Assembly (NCBI GenBank): GCA_958402795.1
Contig: CATXUX010000018.1
Coordinates: 1 to 64,000, forward strand
Origin: an uncultured Lachnospiraceae bacterium
GTDB taxonomy: Bacteria > Bacillota > Clostridia > Lachnospirales > Lachnospiraceae
Length of the DNA: 64,000 nt
Direction of reading: 5' to 3'
Shown: positions 25,791 through 34,320 of the stretch, piece after piece
How positions within the stretch are numbered: the first letter of the stretch is position 1
Layout: each line of letters opens with the position of its first letter
Program-made: the position numbers and the translations under genes
The notes under the pieces: generated by a model
Told to the model about the DNA's origin: nothing
The model's database searches: none
The model's input: only the letters and a program-made list of their open reading frames with translations

Positions 25791-27646
25791 TTTCCGTAAT
25801 AATGACTCATATCGTCGGAATCACGATTCTTTTTCAGGGCAAATAATTCTTCCATGCAAAGAGTGACCTTTGCTTTGATACTCTGCTGCGGAATGAATTT
25901 TTTCAGATTGCCGATCGACATTCCCACGGCGGACGCCATTGCAGGATTTTCCAGCAGATATCCGATATGTCTGGTCAGAATTTCATGACCTTCCGGATCC
26001 GCCTGAATTTCCTGAATCGTGCTGTCTTCGTTGAACCGGCTGTCTGCGGAGGCAAGGCTTCCGGTATTGCGTGTCGCATATGCGGGCATTTCTGTGATAT
26101 CATAGGACCGGTTTTCCCCGCCAAGGTGATAGAGCGGGACCTTGCCGGTGAGCAGCGGCGCGTTTTGCTCAAAGTCGTACCAGATTCCGCTTAGCACGGT
26201 CGGTTCTTCTCCTTCTTCTACCCATTTCATAACAGCGGTCATTCCTTCCGCCATAGTAAGACTCAGACCGGGCTGTACAAGATCGGTGTGCCCTCCGCCC
26301 GGAGTCATAAAGAGACGAAGATATTGATTTACCTCAGCTTCACTGCCATACCGTTCTACCACACGTTTATAATAGTCAAGAGTGCCGTCGCTTGGAATCG
26401 TGTCATCATTGACTGCATGGGTAAGAAGGATTTTAGCTTTGCAGTCCGCCGCATTTTTTAAATCCGGATTGTTGCACTCCAGACACCCCATATCCCGCAG
26501 ACTCTGGTAAAAGACTTCTTCAAACTCACGATAAGTGATGTTCTGCCAGTCATAACTCATATCTCGTTTCAGCCAGGAATTGACGTAATAAGCGGACAGT
26601 GCGTTTATGACAGGGATGTAGCTTCCGTCTTCCTGCTGTTTGTAGTAGCAGCCGCCGGGTTCTCCTAAGATTCCGGAGCTCCAGAAGTGGGTTCCGGGGC
26701 GGAAGCCATACCAGAGAAAATGTCCGTCCCGAGTATGCGGGCCGTCAAAGATCCGTTTTGCCACACGCGCGTCTTCTGTAGTTACCGACCCATCTTTTGC
26801 CTCCAGCCCGACGCAGGAATACGGATCAAAATCCGGCAGATCAGAACACTCAATAAAATCATAGGTTCCGCCGCTTTGCCGGATCGCTTCGGCGCGGAAC
26901 AATTCCTGCTTTGCCGGAGATACGATATGCTTTTCTTCGTTCATGACTACGAGCGGCCAGAGGAAGGCGGTGAAAAGTCCTGTCCAGTTGATCGCGGGAT
27001 CGACAGACCAGTACCCGTCATAATCCTCCGGGTAGAGCTGTGCTTCGGTCAATGTCTGGCGTCCGCCGCCGGAAGCGCCCTGCAGATAGGAATAAGAAAT
27101 TTTCTCTCCATAGACTGCTTCAATGACTGCTTTTGCAATGACGGTCATCGTATGGGTGGAACGATACGCCAGATTCAGCACAAGATCATAGTCGATTTTT
27201 CCGGTTTCTTCGTCCAGACCGAAGTAAAATGTTTCGCCGGGGACGCCTCCGTCTGTGTTTGCCGTTGCAAAACCGTTGGAAATCGCATTGAACGGCATCA
27301 CGATGCGGTTTTCACGTCCCATTACTTCATAAAGATGAAGGGTGCGTACTCCGCCTCCGGTACAGCCGAGGAACCGGCCGTTCCAGTCCAGAGGACAATA
27401 GATATTGATGGTTGCCGGAGTAGTCCCGTATCCCGCTTCACGTAAAATAATGTGGAAGGCCTGGGGACGGTCTTCTTTCGCGTCTTCCAATTGTACAGAG
27501 ACAAGGGACACATTGGGAAATGCAGAAAGTGCGCCGGTGATCGTTCCCTCGGTACAGCGCGCCTTGAGCGCTTCGGCATCCGGATTTTTTCCTGTGCGGA
27601 TCCAGCGGTTGATCGCTGTGGTTTCATAGGTGAATTTTTGAGCCAT
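25772..27646 (-). CDS. Tannase/feruloyl-esterase family hydrolase with C-terminal helical domain
   Basis: Alpha/beta-hydrolase of the tannase and feruloyl esterase family (PF07519-like), predicted to cleave aromatic esters such as galloyl, feruloyl or coumaroyl groups. Catalytic Ser192 is in GASGGGRQTL, Asp415 in HAVNDDTIPSDG, and His453 in GGGHTD. Unlike secreted fungal members it has no signal peptide, so it acts on imported acylated glycosides. Residues about 538-604 form an appended helical domain (STIQEIQADPEGHEIL, then AVGMSIGNLKKFIPQ) that resembles the tails of four other enzymes here. The start at 27646 is preceded by AAGGAGAAC. It is transcribed divergently from tetR. Confidence 0.88.
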   Translation of the reverse strand: MAQKFTYETTAINRWIRTGKNPDAEALKARCTEGTITGALSAFPNVSLVSVQLEDAKEDRPQAFHIILREAGYGTTPATINIYCPLDWNGRFLGCTGGGVRTLHLYEVMGRENRIVMPFNAISNGFATANTDGGVPGETFYFGLDEETGKIDYDLVLNLAYRSTHTMTVIAKAVIEAVYGEKISYSYLQGASGGGRQTLTEAQLYPEDYDGYWSVDPAINWTGLFTAFLWPLVVMNEEKHIVSPAKQELFRAEAIRQSGGTYDFIECSDLPDFDPYSCVGLEAKDGSVTTEDARVAKRIFDGPHTRDGHFLWYGFRPGTHFWSSGILGEPGGCYYKQQEDGSYIPVINALSAYYVNSWLKRDMSYDWQNITYREFEEVFYQSLRDMGCLECNNPDLKNAADCKAKILLTHAVNDDTIPSDGTLDYYKRVVERYGSEAEVNQYLRLFMTPGGGHTDLVQPGLSLTMAEGMTAVMKWVEEGEEPTVLSGIWYDFEQNAPLLTGKVPLYHLGGENRSYDITEMPAYATRNTGSLASADSRFNEDSTIQEIQADPEGHEILTRHIGYLLENPAMASAVGMSIGNLKKFIPQQSIKAKVTLCMEELFALKKNRDSDDMSHYYGNTDAHF

Positions 27647-27670
27647 AGTCCGTTCTCCTTTTTTAAATAA

Positions 27671-27737
27671 ACAACTGTTGCTTTTGAAACAAAACCAGTA
27701 TAAAATGAAAAGTATAAAAAATCAATACAACAGATGC
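27671..27737. promoter_or_regulatory. Divergent tetR/tannase control region with paired repeats
   Basis: Plus-strand promoter for tetR: TTGCTT 27678-27683, 17 bp, TAAAAT 27701-27706. Minus-strand promoter for tannase: TTGATT at 27725-27720, 17 bp, TATACT at 27702-27697. The two -10 boxes overlap head-on. ACAAC(T/A)G(T/A)TGC occurs at 27671-27681 and 27727-27737, flanking both promoters; these are candidate TetR operators. Confidence 0.5.
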
Positions 27738-27788
27738 AAACACAACAGGAATGAGCGATTATGTATGATTTGCAGAAAGGAAACAAAA

Positions 27789-28379
27789 ATGAGTAAGACA
27801 GGAGAGACAAAGATCGAGAATACGAAACGGGAACTTTTGAACGCATTTTGCCGCCTGAGCAGAGAACACGCGGCGGATGAGATTACGGTTTCGATGCTCT
27901 GCCGGGAAGCAGACATCAACCGGACAACATTCTATAAGCATTATCATGTCCCGACAGACGTCATTCTGGAAGAGACACAGAAAATAATGGAATATGCGCT
28001 GCAGTACAATGAGGAAAACCATTTGGATGAGAGAAAATCTATTTTGAAGCTGTGCGAACTGTGCTATGAGCATAAAGAATTACTCCAGCTATACATGAGA
28101 GTGAGCGGGAATCTTGCAAAAATGATTTTCCAGATCGTGCAGGAAAAAAGCGAAGGGATGCAGTTTTTGAAAAAGAAAGAAAATATATTTCTTTCCGGCG
28201 GAATCACGCAGACGGTATGTATGTGGATGGTGCAGGGATACCAGGAGACGCCGGAAGAGATGACAGAGCTGCTGCTGACATATATCCGGGCGTTCCGGGA
28301 TGCAGGAAAAAAGATTTCGAAAACTAGAAATTGTGCTAGCGGAAGTAAAAACTGTTCTAAATACGAAAAGAAAAACTGA
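27789..28379 (+). CDS. TetR/AcrR-family transcriptional regulator
   Basis: 196-residue regulator. The ATG at 27789 is chosen because AGAAAGGAAA precedes it and the protein then begins just ahead of the DNA-binding domain; ATG-type starts further upstream would add a Lys/Asn-rich leader overlapping the promoter. The HTH reads ITVSMLCREADINRTTFYKHYHVPTDVI at residues about 33-60. The rest is a helical ligand-binding domain. It is divergent from the tannase gene and probably represses it and itself through the shared control region, with a phenolic ester or glycoside as a possible effector (inference). The last about 20 codons are overlaid by the operator of the next gene, and that Lys/Asn/Ser-rich tail looks non-functional. 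Confidence 0.88.
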   Translation: MSKTGETKIENTKRELLNAFCRLSREHAADEITVSMLCREADINRTTFYKHYHVPTDVILEETQKIMEYALQYNEENHLDERKSILKLCELCYEHKELLQLYMRVSGNLAKMIFQIVQEKSEGMQFLKKKENIFLSGGITQTVCMWMVQGYQETPEEMTELLLTYIRAFRDAGKKISKTRNCASGSKNCSKYEKKN

Positions 28380-28387
28380 GCTACAAT
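28334..28387 (+). promoter_or_regulatory. Conserved operator-promoter 2 (upstream of GH78), inside the tetR 3' end
   Basis: TGCTAG at 28334 and TTCTAA at 28355 (21 bp apart), then TACAAT at 28382. Both half-sites lie within the tetR reading frame and the -10 just after its stop. Spacing from TTCTAA to the -10 is 27 bp versus 26 in the other four copies. Confidence 0.72.
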
Positions 28388-28451
28388 AAAAGAAATCAAG
28401 AACGATTCTGCACGGCAGAACAGGTCATGCAGAATACGAGGGAGGGACATT

Positions 28452-31241
28452 ATGGATATCATTTCATGTAAAGTCAATCATCTGCAAAATCCTCTGGGAT
28501 ATACCATGGAGCATGTGACATTTTCCTATGTGGTGAAAAATGCAAAAGGGAAAAGGCAGACCGCTGCACGGATCCGCGTCTATGCAGAAGAAGAGTGCCG
28601 CACGGTCATTTATGATACCGGACTGAGCTCTCAGATCAACAGCTGCGCACATACGGTGAAGCTGGAGCTGGAGCCGCGCACTCGTTATTTCTGGAATGTA
28701 GAAGTACATACAGACGCCGGCGAAGAGGCTGTGAGCGAGCTGAACTGGTTTGAGACGGCGAAGCAGGACGAACCATGGACAGGAAAGTGGATCACCTGTG
28801 ATTCTACGAAAGAGAGACATCCTGTGTTCAGTAAAGAACTGAAGCTGGAAGGGCAAATTGCCTCCGCCAGATTGTATATCTGCGGTCTGGGATTGTATGA
28901 AGCCTACTGGAATGGGAAAAAGGCGGGGGATGAATTTATGACACCCTATTCGAACGACTATAACAGCTGGCTGCAGTATCAGACGTATGATATTACGGAA
29001 GCGGTGGAGCTGGAGAACCGGGTGGATGTGCTGCTTGGAAACGGCTGGTATAAAAGTCCTTTCGGACTCACTGCAAGCAGACTGAGGACACCCGCTTATT
29101 CGGGAACCTGGAAATTGATCGCGGAGATCCATATTTTATATGAAGACGGAAGGGAAACTGTATACGGTACGGATGAAAGCTGGATGGTAACGCGCAGTGA
29201 CATTACGGCCTCCGGAATTTATGACGGTGAAGCCGCAGACAGTACACTGACGCAGGAAGAGGAAGAAGCGGCGGTACTGTGTACGGAGGAGATGGCGCCG
29301 CTTACCGCCCGTCTGAGTGTCCCGGTACGTGTGCAGGAGGAACTTCCGGTCAAAGAGATCCTGCATACCCCGGCTGGGGAAACGGTTCTGGATCTGGGGC
29401 AGAATATGGCGGGGACGTTTCGTCTGAAGGTGCATGTGCCGCGTGAGACAAGGGTGCATCTGCAGTTTGGAGAGGTCCTGCAGGAAGGCAATTTTTATCG
29501 TGGAAATCTGCGGCTTGCAAGGGCGGAATATATCTGGGTATCCGATGGAACAGAACAAGTGCTGCAGCCGCATTTTACCTTCTATGGATACCGGTATGTA
29601 AAAGTGGAAGGGATTCCGGATATCCGGAAAGAGGATTTTACCGGACTGGCGCTTTATTCGGAACTGGAGCAGAGAGGGGAACTGACGACCGGAAACGGAC
29701 TGGTAAATCAGTTGATCTCGAATATCCGCTGGGGGCAGAAGAGCAATTTCCTCGATGTGCCGACGGACTGTCCGCAGAGAAACGAACGGCTGGGGTGGAC
29801 CGGGGACGCACAGGTGTTTTGTCCTTCGGCAAATTATCTGACAGACTGTTATGCTTTTTTCCGGAAATATCTCAAAGATATGGCCCGGGAGCAGGAAAAC
29901 TTTCAGGGAATGGTTCCGGATGTGATCCCATCTGTAGGAATGACCGGATGCTCGAGTGCGTGGGGCGATGCTTCGTGCATCATTCCGTGGACCTTGTATG
30001 TATATAACGCAGACCGCTCGATTCTGGAAGAACAATACGAGAGTATGAAAGCATGGGTAGACTATATTACCAAAGTAGACGGGGAAGATCATGGCTGGAG
30101 AAACGTGTTCCATTATGGAGACTGGCTGGCGCTGGATCATCCGTCAAACCGGACAGACCAGACAAGGGGGAGGACTGATGAAGCGTTCGTTGCGGATGTG
30201 TATTACTTAAACAGCGCGCGTATTCTGGCAAAGACAGCAGAGCTGCTTGGAAATACAGCAGATGCAAAACGATACACAGACCTGGCGGAAAAGATCCTGA
30301 CAGGGATTCAGGAAGAGTTTTATTCAAAAACAGGGCGGTGCTGTATTGATACACAGACCGGATATCTGCTGACACTGAAGCATGGATTGACCGAGGCAGA
30401 GGACCGGAACCGGCAGGCCTTGATCAAGTCTCTGGATGATGTGGACGGACAGCTCCGGACCGGATTCATCGGAACCCCGCTGTTGTGTAATGTGCTTTCC
30501 GAGATCGGGGAATCTAAGATGGCGTATGACCTGCTTCTGAATGAGGACTGTCCGGGGTGGCTGTATGAAGTGAAAATGGGAGCTACAACAGTATGGGAGC
30601 GCTGGAACAGCATTTTGCCGGACGGCCACATCTCAGAGGAAGGAATGAACAGCCTGAATCATTATGCTTACGGTTCCGTTATGGAATGGATGTGGAAGCA
30701 TATGGCAGGAATCCGCCCCTGCGAAAACGCTCCCGGATTCCGGGAGGTGGTCATGGAACCACAGCCGGACTGGCGGATCCGGTCGGTAAGCGCAAACTAT
30801 GTCTCTGCATCGGGAACGTATAAGATTGCATGGAAAGAGACAGACGCAGAGCATATAAGCGTGGAGACAGAAGTGCCGTTTGGGTGTACGGCATATCTGA
30901 AACTGCCGTATGCGCCGGACTCCGTGTTCGAAGATCGTTCGAATCCCATGTTTAACAGGGTGAAAGACGGAATCTGTATTCTGGAAGCCGGGAAATATCA
31001 GGTCAGCTATAAGACAACAATATATTTACGGAAGATATACAGTCTGGAAATGCCGATGAAAGAGTTGGCGGCAAATGAAGCATGCAGAAAGATCATAGAG
31101 CAGGAAGCGCCGGAACTTCTGATGCTGCCGCAGGGAATGTGGGATCTTTCTGTAAAGGAGATCCAGTGCAAATATGGAGACGGAACGTACACTCCGGCGA
31201 TGGAGCGGACGGATCTGCTGCTTCGGGAAGTCGGAAATTAA
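28452..31241 (+). CDS. GH78 alpha-L-rhamnosidase with C-terminal helical domain
   Basis: 929-residue enzyme predicted to release terminal alpha-L-rhamnose from glycosides. N-terminal beta-sandwich modules (about 1-320) are followed by the (alpha/alpha)6 barrel, with the GH78 hallmark DVPTDCPQRNERLGWTGD at residues 435-452 (Glu445 a probable catalytic residue) and GDWLALD near 558. There is no signal peptide. The final segment (about 863-929) is an extra helical domain starting YSLEMPMKELAANEACRKII, related to tails on other enzymes here. A GGAGGGAC site precedes ATG 28452. It has its own conserved operator-promoter and is followed, after another such promoter, by a GPH symporter gene. Confidence 0.92.
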   Translation: MDIISCKVNHLQNPLGYTMEHVTFSYVVKNAKGKRQTAARIRVYAEEECRTVIYDTGLSSQINSCAHTVKLELEPRTRYFWNVEVHTDAGEEAVSELNWFETAKQDEPWTGKWITCDSTKERHPVFSKELKLEGQIASARLYICGLGLYEAYWNGKKAGDEFMTPYSNDYNSWLQYQTYDITEAVELENRVDVLLGNGWYKSPFGLTASRLRTPAYSGTWKLIAEIHILYEDGRETVYGTDESWMVTRSDITASGIYDGEAADSTLTQEEEEAAVLCTEEMAPLTARLSVPVRVQEELPVKEILHTPAGETVLDLGQNMAGTFRLKVHVPRETRVHLQFGEVLQEGNFYRGNLRLARAEYIWVSDGTEQVLQPHFTFYGYRYVKVEGIPDIRKEDFTGLALYSELEQRGELTTGNGLVNQLISNIRWGQKSNFLDVPTDCPQRNERLGWTGDAQVFCPSANYLTDCYAFFRKYLKDMAREQENFQGMVPDVIPSVGMTGCSSAWGDASCIIPWTLYVYNADRSILEEQYESMKAWVDYITKVDGEDHGWRNVFHYGDWLALDHPSNRTDQTRGRTDEAFVADVYYLNSARILAKTAELLGNTADAKRYTDLAEKILTGIQEEFYSKTGRCCIDTQTGYLLTLKHGLTEAEDRNRQALIKSLDDVDGQLRTGFIGTPLLCNVLSEIGESKMAYDLLLNEDCPGWLYEVKMGATTVWERWNSILPDGHISEEGMNSLNHYAYGSVMEWMWKHMAGIRPCENAPGFREVVMEPQPDWRIRSVSANYVSASGTYKIAWKETDAEHISVETEVPFGCTAYLKLPYAPDSVFEDRSNPMFNRVKDGICILEAGKYQVSYKTTIYLRKIYSLEMPMKELAANEACRKIIEQEAPELLMLPQGMWDLSVKEIQCKYGDGTYTPAMERTDLLLREVGN

Positions 31242-31278
31242 GTACATCGATTAAGAATCCACCGGTCATAGATGTACT
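31241..31278. repeat. Inverted repeat between GH78 and symporter genes
   Basis: AGTACATC at 31241-31248 and GATGTACT at 31271-31278 form 8-bp arms around a 22-bp centre, immediately upstream of operator 3. No T-tract follows, so it is not an obvious terminator; it may be a binding site or structured leader. Confidence 0.45.
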
Positions 31279-31286
31279 AGAAATTG

Positions 31287-31339
31287 TGCTAGTGAAAGCA
31301 AAAATCGTTCTAAAGAAAAGAGAGAAATACCAATATACT
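31287..31339 (+). promoter_or_regulatory. Conserved operator-promoter 3 (upstream of GPH symporter)
   Basis: TGCTAG at 31287, TTCTAA at 31308 (21 bp apart) and TATACT at 31334. The interior has GCAAAAA as in copy 4. It puts the transporter in the same predicted regulon as the hydrolases. Confidence 0.75.
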
Positions 31340-31391
31340 ATAGTTATAAGAGCACATGAGAGTTTCGTGATGCAATAGAAGGAGGCGCTAT

Positions 31392-32879
31392 ATGAAAACA
31401 AAAGCTGAAAATGTAGCAGTGGAGCAAAATGAGGTTCAGTACCGCAGAGCCAAAACATGGCAGATTGCTATGTTTACTCTGGTAAATGGAGCAAACATGG
31501 CATTTTACGTACTGATGACTTATGTCAGTTATCTTGCAAATGCAGGATACGGGATCGCGGTGGCAGTCACCGGAGTGATCATGACGGCAACCAGATTATT
31601 TGACGGTGTTACGGATCCGATCATCGCACTGGTTGTAGACCGGTTTAATACGCGGTTCGGAAAAATCCGCATTCTGATGTGGATCGGCTGGGCGATCGAG
31701 TCAGTAGCTTGTCTGACCATGTTTGTGTTTGGAAGTAATGGACAGCATGGAATCGTATTTTTTGTAATCGCTTATCTGCTGTATATTATCGGGTATACGG
31801 TGTTCGGCGTGTCAACCAATATCGTAGGACCTGTTATGACAAACGATCCGAAGCAGAGACCGATGCTGAGCCGCTGGAGTACGATGTATAGCTATTTATT
31901 TCCGATGATCATCAACATCGTTGTCACAATGGTACTTCTTCCGCGGTATGGAAATGAATACAATGTACCGATGCTGTCAGCTACTTGTATTTTTACCATA
32001 GTCTTCGCTGCCGTTATGGTTGCACTGGCATGCATCGGCGTGAAAGACATCGACAAACCGGAAAATTTTGTTTCGGTGAATGTAGAGAAAAAAGAAGAAA
32101 AGAAAGTATCCTTTAAGGATATGGGAGCGCTTATCAAAGGAAATAAAGCGTTTCAGATGTACATCGTCGCGGCTGCCTCTGATAAACTGGCGCTGACGAC
32201 AAGCGGACAGGCTGTCGTTGCAACGATGTTTTATGGAATTATTATCGGAAATATGCAGCTTGGAACCATCTTTTCGGTTGCAACGATGCTGCCGTCCATC
32301 TTGTTCCTGTTTATCTCAACAAGCATGGCGGCAAAAAAAGGAAACAAAGAATCTATGGTGACATGGACGTGGGCATGTATGGCAATTGCCGTGATCGCGG
32401 TTGTATTTTGTGCACTAACGGACATGACCAAGATTATGCGTGCAATCGTTCCGACCGTGATCTTCTTTATCATCATGCTGCTGTTCGGAGGATTTAAAAT
32501 GGGCGTTTCCGCCTGCACCGGTGCGATGATGCATGATATCGTGGATTACGAGTTCTCCCGTACTTCTACATTTATGCCGGGTACTGTGGCAGCTACATAT
32601 TCTTTCGTGGATAAGCTGATTTCCGCACTGGCTTCAACCGTGGCAACCTGCTGTGTGGCGCTGATCGGATTCCGCGATGTGATGCCGCAGCCGACAGATA
32701 CGGCGACAACACCGATCTTCTGGATGACCATGTTTTTGATGTTCGGATTACCGCTGATCGGATGGATCTGTACGGTGGTTTCCATGAAGTTCTATCCATT
32801 GTCAAAGGATAAGATGGTAGAAGTTCAGAAGAAAAACCAGGAAATCCGAAAAGCAGCCGAAACAGTGATAGAAGAATAA
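31392..32879 (+). CDS. GPH-family glycoside:cation symporter (1)
   Basis: Major-facilitator-type permease of the glycoside-pentoside-hexuronide family, 495 residues with about twelve hydrophobic segments. Family markers are FDGVTDPIIALVVDRFNTRFGKIR at residues about 58-81, the cation and substrate loop typical of MelB-like proteins, and the later FGGFKMGVSACTGAMMHDIVDYE near 364-386. Expected to import a small glycoside with Na+ or H+. AGGAGGCG precedes the ATG at 31392. It is followed by a strong terminator, so it forms a single-gene unit under operator-promoter 3. It is only distantly related to the other two GPH proteins of the window. Confidence 0.9.
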   Translation: MKTKAENVAVEQNEVQYRRAKTWQIAMFTLVNGANMAFYVLMTYVSYLANAGYGIAVAVTGVIMTATRLFDGVTDPIIALVVDRFNTRFGKIRILMWIGWAIESVACLTMFVFGSNGQHGIVFFVIAYLLYIIGYTVFGVSTNIVGPVMTNDPKQRPMLSRWSTMYSYLFPMIINIVVTMVLLPRYGNEYNVPMLSATCIFTIVFAAVMVALACIGVKDIDKPENFVSVNVEKKEEKKVSFKDMGALIKGNKAFQMYIVAAASDKLALTTSGQAVVATMFYGIIIGNMQLGTIFSVATMLPSILFLFISTSMAAKKGNKESMVTWTWACMAIAVIAVVFCALTDMTKIMRAIVPTVIFFIIMLLFGGFKMGVSACTGAMMHDIVDYEFSRTSTFMPGTVAATYSFVDKLISALASTVATCCVALIGFRDVMPQPTDTATTPIFWMTMFLMFGLPLIGWICTVVSMKFYPLSKDKMVEVQKKNQEIRKAAETVIEE

Positions 32880-32896
32880 TGATCGAAATAAAACGC

Positions 32897-32924
32897 CGCC
32901 GCCTTGAAAAAGGCGGCGCTTTTG
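32897..32924 (+). terminator. Rho-independent terminator after GPH symporter
   Basis: A perfect 9-bp G/C-rich stem (32897-32905 with 32910-32918) with a short GAAA loop and a following TTTT. Confidence 0.85.
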
Positions 32925-32929
32925 TGTTA

Positions 32930-32946
32930 CCATATAAATAATATGG
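32930..32946. repeat. Small palindrome upstream of second AraC gene
   Basis: CCATAT and ATATGG arms (32930-32935, 32941-32946) with a 5-bp centre, directly ahead of the ribosome binding site. Possible autoregulatory site. Confidence 0.35.
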
Positions 32947-32964
32947 TGAAAAGAGGCGAAGGCG

Positions 32965-34188
32965 TTGGAAAAAGATAACATCAGACAGTTTGGCGAATTG
33001 ATGGAGGCGTTTGGGTTAAAAATGGATCGTTTCAGCTCGGAAGACTGTGACGTGGAAACGTTTGATCTGGGAATACGAAATCTGCTCTATGAGCATTATG
33101 ACTATAAAACCGGGCTCCGGAAGATGGAAGAACACTTTGAAGAGAATGTGGTCTATATGGTAAAGGATATCTTTGAGACCCGGTATGTATCGCTTTTGCT
33201 TCCGGAGCAGTTCAGAAAGGGCAGCGTGAAGGAATTTCTGCATTTCGGACCGTACATTACCGGCAATCCGGATGAAATCGTGGACTGGGTTATGGAAAAA
33301 AATCAATTTCCGGCCTATCTGAAAAAGGAATTAAAGGAATACTATTACGGACTTCCGCTTGTGAAATCGGAAGATGTTCTCGAAGCGGTGATTCTCAATC
33401 AGGCAGGGTACATATTCGGACAGGAACAGGTAGAACTCCGCCGTCTTGAAAATGTCAATATCAGTCATTTTTCTATGAGGAATCTGGCAAAAGAAACGGA
33501 ACCAAAACTGTCTGTGGCGATGATCGAAGAAAAATATAAATACGAAGAGCAGATGATGGAGGCAGTCCGGGCAGGAGATCTGGAGAAGGTGATCGAGGCG
33601 GGAAAAGGATTCCGCACGCATCCGGTTCCGAAGCGGTGCGAGGACAATCTGCGGAACGCAAAAAATATGATGGTGATCTGGAATACGCTGTTTCGGAAAG
33701 CCGTGCAGGAGGCAGGAGTACATCCTGCGCATATCGATCATATTTCTGAAATGTTTGCAAAAAGAATAGAAGCTGCCGGGCATATGAGTGAACTGCAGAC
33801 GCTTGGCCACGAAATGATGCGGAAATATTGCCTGCTTGTCCGCAATCATTCGCTGAGGGGGTATTCTGCGATCGTCCGGGATACGCTGAACTATATTGAC
33901 TTTCATCTGAAAGAGAAGCTGTCGCTCAAGCTCCTGGCGGAACAGGTGAATGCGAATGCGAGCTATTTATCAACACAGTTCCGCAGAGAGACGGGGAAGA
34001 CCGTGACTGATTACATCAATGAAAGCCGCATCCACAATTCACTGATCTATCTGGCGACGACAGATATGCCGATCCAGACGGTTGCAGAAATGGTGGGAAT
34101 TGATGATGAGAATTACTACGCACGCCTGTTTAAAAAGTATCAGAAGCAGACGGCGAAGCAGTACCGGGAACTGATGCAGTCAAAGTAG
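32965..34188 (+). CDS. AraC-family transcriptional regulator (paralogue 2, TTG start)
   Basis: 407-residue paralogue of the 24567-25781 protein. The start codon is TTG at 32965, preceded by AGAGGCGAAGG; this start makes the two N-termini align without gaps (MEKDNIRQFGELMEAFGL against MDQREFQLLQGMLHAQGI). The C-terminal AraC domain has YIDFHLKEKLSLKLLAEQV, YLSTQFRRETG and PIQTVAEMVGIDDENYYARLFKK. Conservation of the recognition helices between the two paralogues suggests similar DNA sites, so either or both may read the 21-bp direct repeats. The sensor region is uncharacterised. The gene follows the symporter terminator and precedes an unrelated AAA-type gene. Confidence 0.88.
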   Translation: MEKDNIRQFGELMEAFGLKMDRFSSEDCDVETFDLGIRNLLYEHYDYKTGLRKMEEHFEENVVYMVKDIFETRYVSLLLPEQFRKGSVKEFLHFGPYITGNPDEIVDWVMEKNQFPAYLKKELKEYYYGLPLVKSEDVLEAVILNQAGYIFGQEQVELRRLENVNISHFSMRNLAKETEPKLSVAMIEEKYKYEEQMMEAVRAGDLEKVIEAGKGFRTHPVPKRCEDNLRNAKNMMVIWNTLFRKAVQEAGVHPAHIDHISEMFAKRIEAAGHMSELQTLGHEMMRKYCLLVRNHSLRGYSAIVRDTLNYIDFHLKEKLSLKLLAEQVNANASYLSTQFRRETGKTVTDYINESRIHNSLIYLATTDMPIQTVAEMVGIDDENYYARLFKKYQKQTAKQYRELMQSK

Positions 34189-34256
34189 TTAAGTATATGG
34201 CGAGGGCCGTCAGAAGAACAGGGCGGTAGAATTGAAATTATGTATTCCCTTTCGGC

Positions 34257-34285
34257 TTGCGTAGTCAGATGTACAGTGGTAAGAT
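34257..34285 (+). promoter_or_regulatory. Possible promoter of AAA/PD-(D/E)XK gene
   Basis: TTGCGT 34257-34262, 17-bp spacer, TAAGAT 34280-34285, about 35 bp before the ATG. No operator repeat of the glycosidase type is present. Confidence 0.35.
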
Positions 34286-34320
34286 AAAAGCATGTAAAAG
34301 TCGGAAAGGAGGCGGCGGTA

